Shown: positions 17,211 to 24,769 of the stretch, one piece after another
How positions within the stretch are numbered: position 1 is the first letter of the stretch
Layout of the letters: each line of letters opens with the position of its first letter
From: Mariniflexile sp044335535
GTDB lineage: Bacteria > Bacteroidota > Bacteroidia > Flavobacteriales > Flavobacteriaceae
Length of the DNA: 64,000 bases
Assembly: GCF_044335535.1 (NCBI RefSeq)
Contig: NZ_JBIQVZ010000003.1
Span: 1-64,000, forward strand
Reading direction: 5' to 3'
Program-made: the position numbers and the translations under genes
The notes under the pieces: generated by a model
Seen by the model: only the letters and a program-made list of their open reading frames with translations
What the model was told of the DNA's origin: nothing
Databases searched by the model: none

Positions 17211-18510
17211 AACCAAGGCTGTAAGGAACTTTAAAAGTAATTGAAAAATATACTAGATTTACATTCCTATATATTAACTACACAAATATATAGACCGATG
17301 AAAAAAAAGGTAACGGTTCATGAGGTGCTCAATTATATCCCAAATGAGAAGCTTGACTTTTTTGCCCGTGAAACATTAGTTGATTGGAACGCCAAAAAGC
17401 TACAGGGCAAAGAGCTTTTCAAACTCTGTATTTTTGGCATATTGAATGAGAACAGGGCGAGTTCAAGGGTATTTGAGAGTTTCTACGAGAGCCATTTTTT
17501 CTGCAAACATGCTCATATCCCTAAAGGTAAAAAGGTTAGCCATAGTAGTATCTGCGAGCGAATAGGAAAAATAAATGTGGACTATTTCGAAAGTCTGTAC
17601 TACTATACCGTTGATACCTTTCGGGAGAAGCTCAATAAAAAGGACCAGAACAAATTGTGCCTGTACGATTCAACAATAACGAGTCTTTCAGCGTTACTGT
17701 TGGGTTTTGGAATGCAAAATGGTCAGAGGAACAAAAAAGGGGAACAGGGAAAGCACAGTATAAAGTTCACTATTGGCTTTGATGGACTGCCTTTTAAGGT
17801 AAAGTTCCACAGGGACCAGAAAATGATCAGTGATATTCCGGCGTTAAGCGATATTCTCCAAGAGCATGTCCCCAACAAAAAGGATATCGCAGTATTTGAC
17901 AGGAGAATGCAGGACCGTTTGACAATGAAAAAGCTCTCGGACGGGGGCAAATACTTTGTGACACGCATATATAAAGCATCAAGATATGGTGTAGTGGAAG
18001 GAAGCCATCAAACAGAACTGAATTACGAGAACGATAATATCAAACTTGACAGGCACAGCCTGGTACACCTTTATAGGAACGGCAAGAAAATGAAAGATGT
18101 TGTATTTAGGCTTTTGGAGGGCACGCTCAAAGCCGACGGGGAACGCATACTGTTCCTTAGCAATTTGCCGGAAGAGGGGTTTACGGCCAAGCAGATAGCC
18201 GAGATATACAGGAACCGTTGGGAAATTGAAAAGTTCTTTAGGTTCATCAAACAGGAACTAAACTTCAAGCACTATTTTTCAAGGCAGTGGAACGGGATCC
18301 AGGTGATGGTATACATTATCCTGATTGCGTCCATATTATTGCTGACTTATATTAAGCTAAATCAATTAAAGGGGTATAAGATTCCAAAAATCTCATTCTG
18401 CAACTCATTACAGAATGAGATGATTGAAAATATTGTGATTCATTGTGGTGGAGATCCCAATAAAATAAGCTCTTATTATTCATGAATAAAAGTTCCTTAC
18501 AGCCTTGGTT
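17211..18510 (+). mobile_element. IS4-type insertion sequence, complete, about 1.3 kb
   Basis: A 22-bp perfect terminal inverted repeat bounds the element: 17211-17232 on the left (beginning AACCAAGGCTGTAAGG) and 18489-18510 on the right. Between them is one intact transposase gene. I find no direct target duplication. Instead both flanks carry CGAAGTTT in mirror orientation (17201-17208 and 18513-18520), so either the inverted repeat is longer with two mismatches, or insertion was into a palindromic repeat of the type seen again at 19.6, 19.8 and 21.8 kb. The base composition is more balanced than in neighbouring genes, as expected for a mobile element. Confidence 0.88.
17298..18485 (+). CDS. 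IS4-family DDE transposase
   Basis: 395 residues from the ATG at 17298; the frame is open to a TTG at 17241 but the family start MKKKVTVHEVL fits the ATG. An N-terminal DUF4372-like helical part precedes the DDE core: first Asp in LCLYDSTI, second in IAVFDRRMQD, and the family signature YRNRWEIEKFFRFIK, which has the exact Y-2-R-3-E-6-K spacing of IS4 transposases. All catalytic residues are present and there is no frameshift, so it may be active. Confidence 0.93.
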   Translation: MKKKVTVHEVLNYIPNEKLDFFARETLVDWNAKKLQGKELFKLCIFGILNENRASSRVFESFYESHFFCKHAHIPKGKKVSHSSICERIGKINVDYFESLYYYTVDTFREKLNKKDQNKLCLYDSTITSLSALLLGFGMQNGQRNKKGEQGKHSIKFTIGFDGLPFKVKFHRDQKMISDIPALSDILQEHVPNKKDIAVFDRRMQDRLTMKKLSDGGKYFVTRIYKASRYGVVEGSHQTELNYENDNIKLDRHSLVHLYRNGKKMKDVVFRLLEGTLKADGERILFLSNLPEEGFTAKQIAEIYRNRWEIEKFFRFIKQELNFKHYFSRQWNGIQVMVYIILIASILLLTYIKLNQLKGYKIPKISFCNSLQNEMIENIVIHCGGDPNKISSYYS

Positions 18511-18576
18511 TTAAACTTCGCATAGCAGGGTACAGAAAGTAGTGCAAGGCCAGATTTTTTCAACTTTGCTTTAAAT

Positions 18577-18831
18577 ATGGCTATTGAAATAAAAAACTAT
18601 GCTTTAACAACAAGAGGCAAAATCTCTAACTTAATTGGGACTGTTGCCGACCAAGCTAACTATAGATATTATAATTTACCTAGCGGAACGTCACAATCGG
18701 TGTATATTGATATCACAGGGCAAAATGTTAGTAAAGAACTGCAAAATGAAATAATAGATAGAATTAACAATAAATTAGAAAAAGGCGTAGAAATTACCGT
18801 TGAATTCTTTGAACAACAAAAATCTGATTAG
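18577..18831 (+). CDS. Toxin C-terminal fragment (displaced Rhs/CDI-type tip)
   Basis: 84 residues. The segment YRYYNLPSGTSQSVYIDITGQ followed by a helix and EITVEFF resembles the end of nuclease-type toxin tips of polymorphic toxin systems, where a Gln/Ser-rich strand precedes a DxxGQ motif. The frame is open back to 18526 without a start codon (a TAG closes it at 18523), so this looks like the 3' end of a larger toxin, cut upstream where the insertion sequence lies. It is followed by a probable immunity gene. Whether the 84 residues are expressed is unknown. Confidence 0.5.
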   Translation: MAIEIKNYALTTRGKISNLIGTVADQANYRYYNLPSGTSQSVYIDITGQNVSKELQNEIIDRINNKLEKGVEITVEFFEQQKSD

Positions 18832-18838
18832 ACAAGTT

Positions 18839-19327
18839 ATGATAATAGGAATTAAATATGGAAATATGCATATTGGTTTTACATATCCATCAATTATGGA
18901 AGCATTTAAACAACATTGTATAGAATTAATAGGTGATAAAAATGAAGATTATAAAAATTTTATAAAATTTTTGTGGGGTATAAAAATAGATAATTTTAAG
19001 GCTTTTAGAAAAGAGATTGAATCCATGTGTACGGTTTTTAAAGACACAAATAACATTACTTTAAGTGATAAAAGTCTAAATTTTTTAGATGAAGATGAAA
19101 AACGAGATTACATGAATTGCAATAAAAATGTGTGTGAGTTTTTTATTTCTAGTAGTGATTTTTCAAATTCTTTTTTCCTAGATATATTCAAAAGCGAACT
19201 TAAAAAAGCTGAACAAGATAGTGAAGAGTACTTTTCAATAGTAAGTATGGCAGTACGTAAGGACATGATAGACGAATATGGTTGGAACTATCCTATTAAA
19301 ATACCAAAAGACATTAAAAACTGGTAA
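18839..19327 (+). CDS. Putative immunity protein for the second toxin tip
   Basis: 162 residues from the ATG at 18839, 7 bp after the toxin fragment stop; the frame is open to a TTG at 18800 inside the toxin gene. It is helical and acidic, with no membrane segment and no family I recognise. The N-terminus (MIIGIKYGNMHIGFTYPS) and the rest have the size of cytoplasmic immunity proteins. Role inferred from position only. The stop is followed by the sequence TATACCCCGCTG, the same seam as after the first immunity gene. Confidence 0.55.
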   Translation: MIIGIKYGNMHIGFTYPSIMEAFKQHCIELIGDKNEDYKNFIKFLWGIKIDNFKAFRKEIESMCTVFKDTNNITLSDKSLNFLDEDEKRDYMNCNKNVCEFFISSSDFSNSFFLDIFKSELKKAEQDSEEYFSIVSMAVRKDMIDEYGWNYPIKIPKDIKNW

Positions 19328-19425
19328 TATACCCCGCTGTTCCCTAGTGTGCGCTACCGCTAACTTGCAGTTAGTGGCGGTAAGAGTGAGCAAAAACAAT
19401 AAGTGTTAACAACGACAATATTAAA

Positions 19426-19455
19426 ACGGGCATAAATTTTATGCTCGTTTTTTTT
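19426..19455 (+). terminator. Rho-independent terminator after the second immunity gene
   Basis: An 11-bp stem (ACGGGCATAAA with TTTATGCTCGT, one G-T pair) with almost no loop, followed by eight T residues. It lies about 100 bp downstream of the immunity stop. Confidence 0.65.
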
Positions 19456-19484
19456 ATGCGGTAATTTAAGTAAGATACAAATGG

Positions 19485-19575
19485 TTAATTTTGCTCGAAT
19501 GAAGAAAATAATTCTGAAAGCTGTATGTTGAGATTATCGGCAATTTCTTTTATCATGCATATGGAAGTATTTACC
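19485..19575 (-). pseudogene. Remnant of an XRE-type HTH regulator C-terminus
   Basis: On the minus strand a 30-codon fragment reads IKEIADNLNIQLSELFSSFE and then a stop at 19485. This is the typical end of an XRE/HTH_3 domain (IADxLNIxLSELF). Nothing recognisable precedes it, so it is a decayed fragment, further evidence of repeated rearrangement in this island. Confidence 0.35.
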
Positions 19576-19922
19576 GTACCCGCTCTGCGAAGTCTGCGAC
19601 TTCGAAGCAATAATAAAGTAGTAAATAAAAACAAGCTATATTTAAACAAAATTAAGTACAGCTTTAGTATTATGATATAAGTTTAGATAAATTTGTTAAT
19701 TTCGGAATGATTCAAGAAGAATATTTGAATTATATTAGAAATAAATAAACCCCGCTGTTCCCCCCGCTAGCGCCCCGCTCTTCGAAGTCTGTGACTTCGA
19801 AGCAATAATAAAGACAAGCTATATTTAAATAAAATTAAGTACAGTTTTTAGTTTTATGTAATAATATAATGCTAAGTTTTAAAGTCAAGTAGGCAAAAGT
19901 ATTTCAACTCAAGCCTCTCACA

Positions 19923-19956
19923 GAACCGTACGTGAAACTCTCGCTTCATACGGCTC
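19923..19956 (-). ncRNA. Group II intron domain V
   Basis: On the minus strand the 34-nt hairpin begins GAGCCGTATG and ends CGTACGGTTC, with a two-base bulge and a GAGA-like loop region. This is the most conserved domain of group II introns and its catalytic centre. It lies 13 bp downstream of the reverse transcriptase stop codon. Confidence 0.9.
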
Positions 19957-19968
19957 TTATCATACAAA

Positions 19969-21231
19969 TCACATCGATTTAAAGAATTGCCAATGATAAA
20001 ACAACGTGGGATAGCTGATTTTTATTTCTGCCAACCAACGATGTGCTTTTGCATAGCTTCTTCCCATCGATTTATACTTGTTCCTTACCCATTTCGCTAA
20101 TCGATTTTGCAAATACCTGAACAATTTTCGTAGGGATGCCACATTGAAATAACCATAATATCGCAAAATCCCTATTGTTTGCAAGCGGAGTTTTTCAGCA
20201 ACATCCTGTATTGTTATGTCGCTTTGCCTATGAAACTTTAGGTCTTTCCACTTTTGAACAATCCGTGCTTGGGATTTCTGGCTTATCTCGCAATCAAACC
20301 CCAAGAACATTCCCCTGCCTGTTTTGGAGGCTTTGGGGCGGGGTTTGAACGTGTATCCCAAAAAGTCAAATTTCTTGGGACAGCCCTTGATTTTTGGTCT
20401 TCGGTAATCCTGACAGTACACTATTTTTGTCTTGGCTTCGCTTAATCGCAGTTTACACTGTCCCAATCTGTTCTTAATCGCATTTAAAACTTCCAGACTC
20501 TGACTTTCACTATGGCAATGTACAATTACATCATCGGCATAACGCACAAATGATATTTGTGGATATTCCTTTTCGAGCCATTTGTCCAAAACATAATGCA
20601 GAAATAGGTTGGACAATAACGGACTGATAACGCCCCCTTGAGGAGTTCCCTCTCCTTTCTTTTGGATCAGTTCCCCTTTTGAGGTTTGGATCGGACATTC
20701 CAACCATCTCACGATGTACATTCGCACCCATTTTTCCGATACGTGCTTATCTACTGCTTTGAGCAACAGTTCGTGGTTCACCTCGTCGAAAAAGGCTTTG
20801 ATGTCCATATCCACCACCCAAGAATAGTGCCTTACATTGCTTCGTACCTGTTCAAGGGCGTGGTGTGCGCCCTTATTGGGTCTATAACCATATGAGTTTT
20901 TGCTAAAAATAGCTTCCACTCGGGGTTCAAGATAGGTCTTGACCACTTCTTGGGCAATGCGGTCGCTTATTGTTGGAATGCCCAACTTTCGTTCGTATCC
21001 GCCTGCTTTGGGGATGACAACCTCCCTGACGGGCTGGGGAAAGTAACTGCCAGAGCTCATCCTGTTCCAGATTTTGTACAGGTTGCCGAGCAGGTTTTCT
21101 TGGAACTTTTCCAAGCTTTCCCTGTCAACTCCTGCACTTCCCTTGTTCGAATTTACTTTGCGGTACGCTTCCCTGACCATCTTTTTGGTTATCGGAATTT
21201 GTTTTGATTCTGTCGTAAATAAATTGGTCAT
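19969..21231 (-). CDS. ltrA: Group II intron reverse transcriptase/maturase
   Basis: 420 residues. The RT domain spans about 15-310: GIPTISDRIAQE (RT2), SYGYRPNKGAHHA (RT3), VVDMDIKAFFDEVNH (RT3/4, first catalytic Asp), GTPQGGVISP (195-204) and YADD (231-234), which supplies the two further Asp. The maturase X domain follows (about 335-405; LQTIGILRYYGYFN, LAKWVRNKYKS, PTLFYHWQ). There is no HNH endonuclease domain, so mobility would depend on replication-fork primers or hairpin targets, as in several bacterial intron classes. The frame is intact. Confidence 0.95.
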   Translation of the reverse strand: MTNLFTTESKQIPITKKMVREAYRKVNSNKGSAGVDRESLEKFQENLLGNLYKIWNRMSSGSYFPQPVREVVIPKAGGYERKLGIPTISDRIAQEVVKTYLEPRVEAIFSKNSYGYRPNKGAHHALEQVRSNVRHYSWVVDMDIKAFFDEVNHELLLKAVDKHVSEKWVRMYIVRWLECPIQTSKGELIQKKGEGTPQGGVISPLLSNLFLHYVLDKWLEKEYPQISFVRYADDVIVHCHSESQSLEVLNAIKNRLGQCKLRLSEAKTKIVYCQDYRRPKIKGCPKKFDFLGYTFKPRPKASKTGRGMFLGFDCEISQKSQARIVQKWKDLKFHRQSDITIQDVAEKLRLQTIGILRYYGYFNVASLRKLFRYLQNRLAKWVRNKYKSMGRSYAKAHRWLAEIKISYPTLFYHWQFFKSM

Positions 21232-21955
21232 CCTTAAAATAGTTAAGTTGTCAATCTACCAACAACCGTATGATTGGTGTTCTTCGCTCCACTTCCATTA
21301 CAAAAGCTTCGTCACTACTACAACACCATCCGCCATCCTTAATTGGCTTTGGTACTATAAGCCTTGCGAGTATTGCTCGCTTGCGCCGTTCCCTTTGCAT
21401 CCAATAAGGACTTCCTGAGTTCCGTATAAAAGCCTGAATAAGAGTCACGCCTCCTTTATTGCGTTTGCCTTATAGCCAGTAAGCAAGTTCCCGCTATAAT
21501 TATCACCCATCACGAAGAAAAAGGGCTTTTGACAAATTGTTCAGCTATCCCACAACTTCATCGGAGGTTCACTTGCGTTCGTCTCTCTTATTCCTACCTG
21601 ACCAGTCCTGCTAGCCTTTTCCTCTTTCCGTTCAGCACCGGTCCATTACTGTTCCAGCTCCGAGAGGTGGTTTGCAACCCTCGCTTGCACAACGATTGCG
21701 GAAGGCCGACTTCCATCTTTTATACAGCATTGAGTCGTGTTCGCAACTACGACTCATTCACAGCACACCTTCGCATAGCAGGGGTTTGCAACTTCGAAGC
21801 AATAACCTGCTCGTCCATTACTTAGCAATTCTAAGATTTGCTATAAACATACATACCGAAACAAACTCATTCCCCTATTTCAAAACCTAAAATTCCATTT
21901 CAAAAATTTCCATTAGATTTGCAGCTTGTGTATTTTGTATTACAAGCCATACTTC

Positions 21956-23002
21956 ATGAAAAAAACCACCGCACTCCTCCCCTTATTCAAACAATTTATC
22001 CGCGAAAGCGAAACAGGAAAACGACTAAAAAAGAACGGTGAAAAAATAAAAAAAGGCTCCATTGATAATTACAAATCTTCACTAAAGCTGTTACAAAAAT
22101 TTAGTCTACATACTGATTTTGAATTGCGTATTTGTGACGCTTCCAAACTAAATAAAAGGGAACTACTTTCTGAAAAAAACTATTGGAAAAAATTTTATAA
22201 AAATTTTACGGAGTATTGCTATAAGAATGGGTTATATGATAACTACGTTGGGCATAACATAAAAATCATTAGGGTCTTCCTTAATTACTTAAGGTATGAT
22301 AAAGACTTCCCTACTGGAGATTTCCAAAGGCTTTTCTACGTTCGTAAAGAAGATATTGATATTTTGGTATTGTCACCCGAACAACTTAAGTTTTTAATAC
22401 ACGATAAAGATTTTGAAAGTAGCCTAACCCCAGCTTTAAAGCGTATTAAAGATGTATTTGTTTTTGGTTGCACAACAGCGCTACGTTTTTCTGATATTTT
22501 TAAACTGACCAATAAAAATTTTGAAAAGGATAATAATGACTGGTATTTAAAAATAAAGTCGCAAAAAACCAAAACTTATAGTTTTATTAAGCTGCCACAA
22601 TATGCGATAGACATTTATGAAAAGTATAAAACGAAATCAGCCAAGGAATATGTCTTTAAGCCCGTTACCCTATTTATCTTTAATAGAACCCTAAAGCAAA
22701 TAGGCGAAAAAGCAGGCTATACAAACCCCATTGAAATGACTCGTGAGAAACAAGGTAAAACTAAAATTGTAAACAAGAATTCACATATAAAACAACTCCG
22801 CTTTTGCGATAAAATGAGTTCGCATATGATGCGTAGAACTGCCATTACTACGTTGCTTATATTGGGAATGCCTGAACATTTAGTTCGCAAAATTAGCGGA
22901 CATAGTTATGCCAGCAATTCATTTAACCGCTATGTACATTACGCTCAAGCTTACATTGATAAAGAAATTGACAAAGTGCATAAAAAATTGGAAGCGTATT
23001 AA
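21956..23002 (+). CDS. Tyrosine recombinase/integrase
   Basis: 348 residues from the ATG at 21956 (an earlier TTG at 21926 is less likely). The N-terminal SAM-like DNA-binding domain is about 5-125 and the catalytic domain about 140-345. The catalytic set is visible: R177 in TALRFSD, a Lys in IKSQKTK (about 204), H290 and R293 in SHMMRRTA, H316 in KISGH and Y326 in FNRYVHYA. A TAGATTTG box at 21914-21921 resembles a -7 promoter element. This size and the ALRFSD motif are typical of Bacteroidota transposon or island integrases. It lies at the right border of the Rhs/IS/intron island and may have brought it in; no attachment site could be identified. Confidence 0.92.
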   Translation: MKKTTALLPLFKQFIRESETGKRLKKNGEKIKKGSIDNYKSSLKLLQKFSLHTDFELRICDASKLNKRELLSEKNYWKKFYKNFTEYCYKNGLYDNYVGHNIKIIRVFLNYLRYDKDFPTGDFQRLFYVRKEDIDILVLSPEQLKFLIHDKDFESSLTPALKRIKDVFVFGCTTALRFSDIFKLTNKNFEKDNNDWYLKIKSQKTKTYSFIKLPQYAIDIYEKYKTKSAKEYVFKPVTLFIFNRTLKQIGEKAGYTNPIEMTREKQGKTKIVNKNSHIKQLRFCDKMSSHMMRRTAITTLLILGMPEHLVRKISGHSYASNSFNRYVHYAQAYIDKEIDKVHKKLEAY

Positions 23003-23358
23003 AGTAACATAAGGTCTTTCTAATCAAGCCAACCCATTATAAATATTAAAATATTGATTTTAAGACTGTTTTTTAATCTTATAATTATGAAAAAAAACTA
23101 CAAAACAAGAAAGAAGAAACAGATCCAAATACAACAATTGGAGGCAAACGAAAAATTAAAAACTCATATTAATCGTTTTATTTGAAACGCTATATGAGCT
23201 ATTACTAGATTGAGAGACCAGAAAGGCAATATTCTTTCTAAAAGAAAACATATATCACGGTCTTTTGAATTGGGCTTTAAAAATTCTCTGCAATTATGCT
23301 GGACTAGATATTCTTCAGAGATGTGCCCAGACGATAGCTTGTGGGTCGCTTGTGTTAT
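23003..23358. other. Mostly non-coding stretch between integrase and carbonic anhydrase
   Basis: Apart from one short basic ORF (23087-23185) I see no gene. The right half (23186-23358) has no long open frame, strong hairpin or recognisable repeat; it could be the outer edge of the island or decayed sequence. Confidence 0.4.
23087..23185 (+). CDS. Possible small basic protein (32 residues)
   Basis: An ATG opens a 32-codon frame beginning MKKNYKTRKKKQIQIQQ, strongly basic at the start, then Gln/Glu/Lys-rich and helical. It follows the integrase by 84 bp. No family is recognised, and short lysine-rich frames arise by chance in A+T-rich DNA, so this is weak. Confidence 0.2.
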   Translation: MKKNYKTRKKKQIQIQQLEANEKLKTHINRFI

Positions 23359-23985
23359 CTAATCTAAATGATAAATCTCCCGTATGCTTTCAAGAATCTC
23401 ATCAAAATCTATTTTTAAATCTATCAGCTCACCTGTATGTACATCGAATACCCAACCATGCACTTTTAATCCACGTTCTCTGGCTGCTTTTTGTACTGCA
23501 GCGGTTTTAATAAGGTTAACACATTGCTCTTGTACATTAAGTTCTATAAGCCTCTCATACTTTTTTTCCTCGTCAGTAATGTGTTTTAATTCATTTTTAT
23601 GGATACGATATACATCACGTATATTACGTAACCACGGATTTAAAATACCTAAATCGGCCGATTGCATGGCCGCTTTAACACCACCACAACCATAATGACC
23701 ACATACTACTACATGATTTACTTTAAGATGTTCTACGGCATAATTTACAACAGACATAACGTTTAAATCTATACTAATGACCATATTAGCGATGTTACGG
23801 TGCACAAAAACATCACCAGGACCCAAGCCCATTAATTCTTCAGCAGTAACACGACTATCGGAACAGCCAATAAATAAAAGTTCGGGATTTTGTCCTTCTC
23901 CTAAACTATCAAAATAATTCGCATCGGAGGCCAGCTTATCTTTTATCCATTGTTTATTATTCTGAAAGACTCTATCTAAGTTCAT
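23359..23985 (-). CDS. Beta-class carbonic anhydrase
   Basis: 208 residues, the normal length for the class. Zinc ligands C41, H97 and C100 are in place (IGCSDSR and CGHYGCGG), with the D43/R45 dyad, so it should be the active form catalysing reversible hydration of CO2 in the cytoplasm. Further family motifs: GDVFVHRNIAN, GWVFDVHTGEL. There is no signal peptide. It follows batE by 32 bp on the same strand and could be co-transcribed with the end of the bat operon, though a functional link is not established. Confidence 0.95.
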   Translation of the reverse strand: MNLDRVFQNNKQWIKDKLASDANYFDSLGEGQNPELLFIGCSDSRVTAEELMGLGPGDVFVHRNIANMVISIDLNVMSVVNYAVEHLKVNHVVVCGHYGCGGVKAAMQSADLGILNPWLRNIRDVYRIHKNELKHITDEEKKYERLIELNVQEQCVNLIKTAAVQKAARERGLKVHGWVFDVHTGELIDLKIDFDEILESIREIYHLD

Positions 23986-24017
23986 ATGGAAATAATTGTT
24001 TGCTAAAGATAATCAAA

Positions 24018-24767
24018 TTAAAGTGCTTTTATGTCTTCTGAAGAAACCCAGCCGGTTTTACCATCTTGAAGTCTAATTTTTTTCCAGTCATCAACAGTAT
24101 CTAAAATCTGTACTTTGGTGCCTTCGTGCAACCTAAAGGATTCTTCGCTTCTATTGTTTGGAGCAGTTTTCACTAAAATCTCCTTAGCAAATACAATGGC
24201 AGGTTTATTTTTTTTATCTAAATTGAATTTATGAAATGCAAATAATAACGTAATGCACACTATTGTTAAGGATGCTAAACTGCCCAAAAAAGCCAATCGT
24301 TTTCTTAACGACGAATATGCGAAATAGTAGACTAAAAATAAAATAACAAAACAAAACACAAAACCAATTGATACTTTTGCCCAAACGTCAAAAGTCATGG
24401 TATTAGCAGCATTATTTAAAATTTTTGATAATCCCGCTTCAGGAACCACATCAATGGCATCAATGGTCATATTTTGTGCAAAGGCCAAATTGTTTTTTAT
24501 GTCTTCATCGTTAGGTGCTAACTGTAAAGCTTTTTCATAATAATAAATACTTGGTGCAATGTTGTTTAACTTGTAATGGGCATTCCCCAAATTAAAATAC
24601 AGCTCTACCGAATGGTTTTTAGTATCTAAAATGGTTTTATACTTATCTATAGCTTCACCATATTTTCCTTCATTATATAATGTGTTTGCTTGCTCAAAAA
24701 GGGCGTCGTTTTGGGCAAATAAACCAAAGCTGAACAAAAACGACAGGATGTATAATAACTTCTTCAT
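24018..24767 (-). CDS. batE: BatE: TPR and SH3-type membrane protein of the aerotolerance operon
   Basis: 249 residues. A signal peptide (1-19, ending GLFAQ) precedes two or three TPR units (about 20-95; NTLYNEGKYGEAIDKY, LYFNLGNAHYKLNNI). Two membrane helices follow (about 128-150 and 158-176), then a C-terminal bacterial SH3 domain (about 190-249; ILVKTAPNNRSEESFRLHEG, GWVSSEDIK). This arrangement is that of BatE in Bacteroidota. The gene starts 2 bp after batD. It probably acts at the inner membrane together with BatA-D; the exact role of the Bat complex remains unresolved. Confidence 0.88.
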   Translation of the reverse strand: MKKLLYILSFLFSFGLFAQNDALFEQANTLYNEGKYGEAIDKYKTILDTKNHSVELYFNLGNAHYKLNNIAPSIYYYEKALQLAPNDEDIKNNLAFAQNMTIDAIDVVPEAGLSKILNNAANTMTFDVWAKVSIGFVFCFVILFLVYYFAYSSLRKRLAFLGSLASLTIVCITLLFAFHKFNLDKKNKPAIVFAKEILVKTAPNNRSEESFRLHEGTKVQILDTVDDWKKIRLQDGKTGWVSSEDIKAL

Positions 24768-24769
24768 TT

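Larger units (their letters stand above)
19328..19888. repeat. Toxin-module graveyard: seam motifs, tandem copies and hairpins
   Basis: No intact gene here. CCCCGCTG occurs at 19332 and 19750, as it does at 17191. Two ~95-bp copies of one sequence lie at 19581-19680 and 19776-19865, each starting with a CGAAGTCTG(C/T)GACTTCG palindrome followed by AAGCAATAATAAAG and ACAAGCTATATTTAAA. An imperfect hairpin lies near 19353-19381 (TACCGCTAACT with AGTTAGTGGCGGTA). The short A+T-rich insert at 19690-19745 ends in an in-frame stop just before the seam and may be the 3' tail of a lost immunity gene. Confidence 0.5.
19889..21768 (-). mobile_element. Group II intron with intron-encoded protein
   Basis: The element lies on the minus strand. 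Its 5' end is placed at 21768, where the strand reads GTGTGCTGTGAA, matching the GUGYG start. Its 3' end is placed near 19889, after a domain VI-like hairpin ending GCCTAC. Domain V is clear (19923-19956). The ~540 bp before the protein gene hold the structured domains I-III and part of IV, with several strong helices (for example GAGTCGTAGTTGCGAACACGACTC near 21731-21754). The 5' exon side is the palindromic repeat CCCCTGCTATGCGAAG and TTGCAAACCCC. Both boundaries are estimated from consensus, the 3' one less securely. Confidence 0.8.

Noticed and set aside
21251..21890. Several open frames upstream of the reverse transcriptase
   Set aside because: They lie in the structured 5' half of the group II intron, which is RNA sequence; none has a family pattern or a ribosome-binding site.
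21926..21955. Longer TTG start for the tyrosine recombinase
   Set aside because: The ATG at 21956 fits the family start, and a promoter-like box lies only 5 bp before the TTG.
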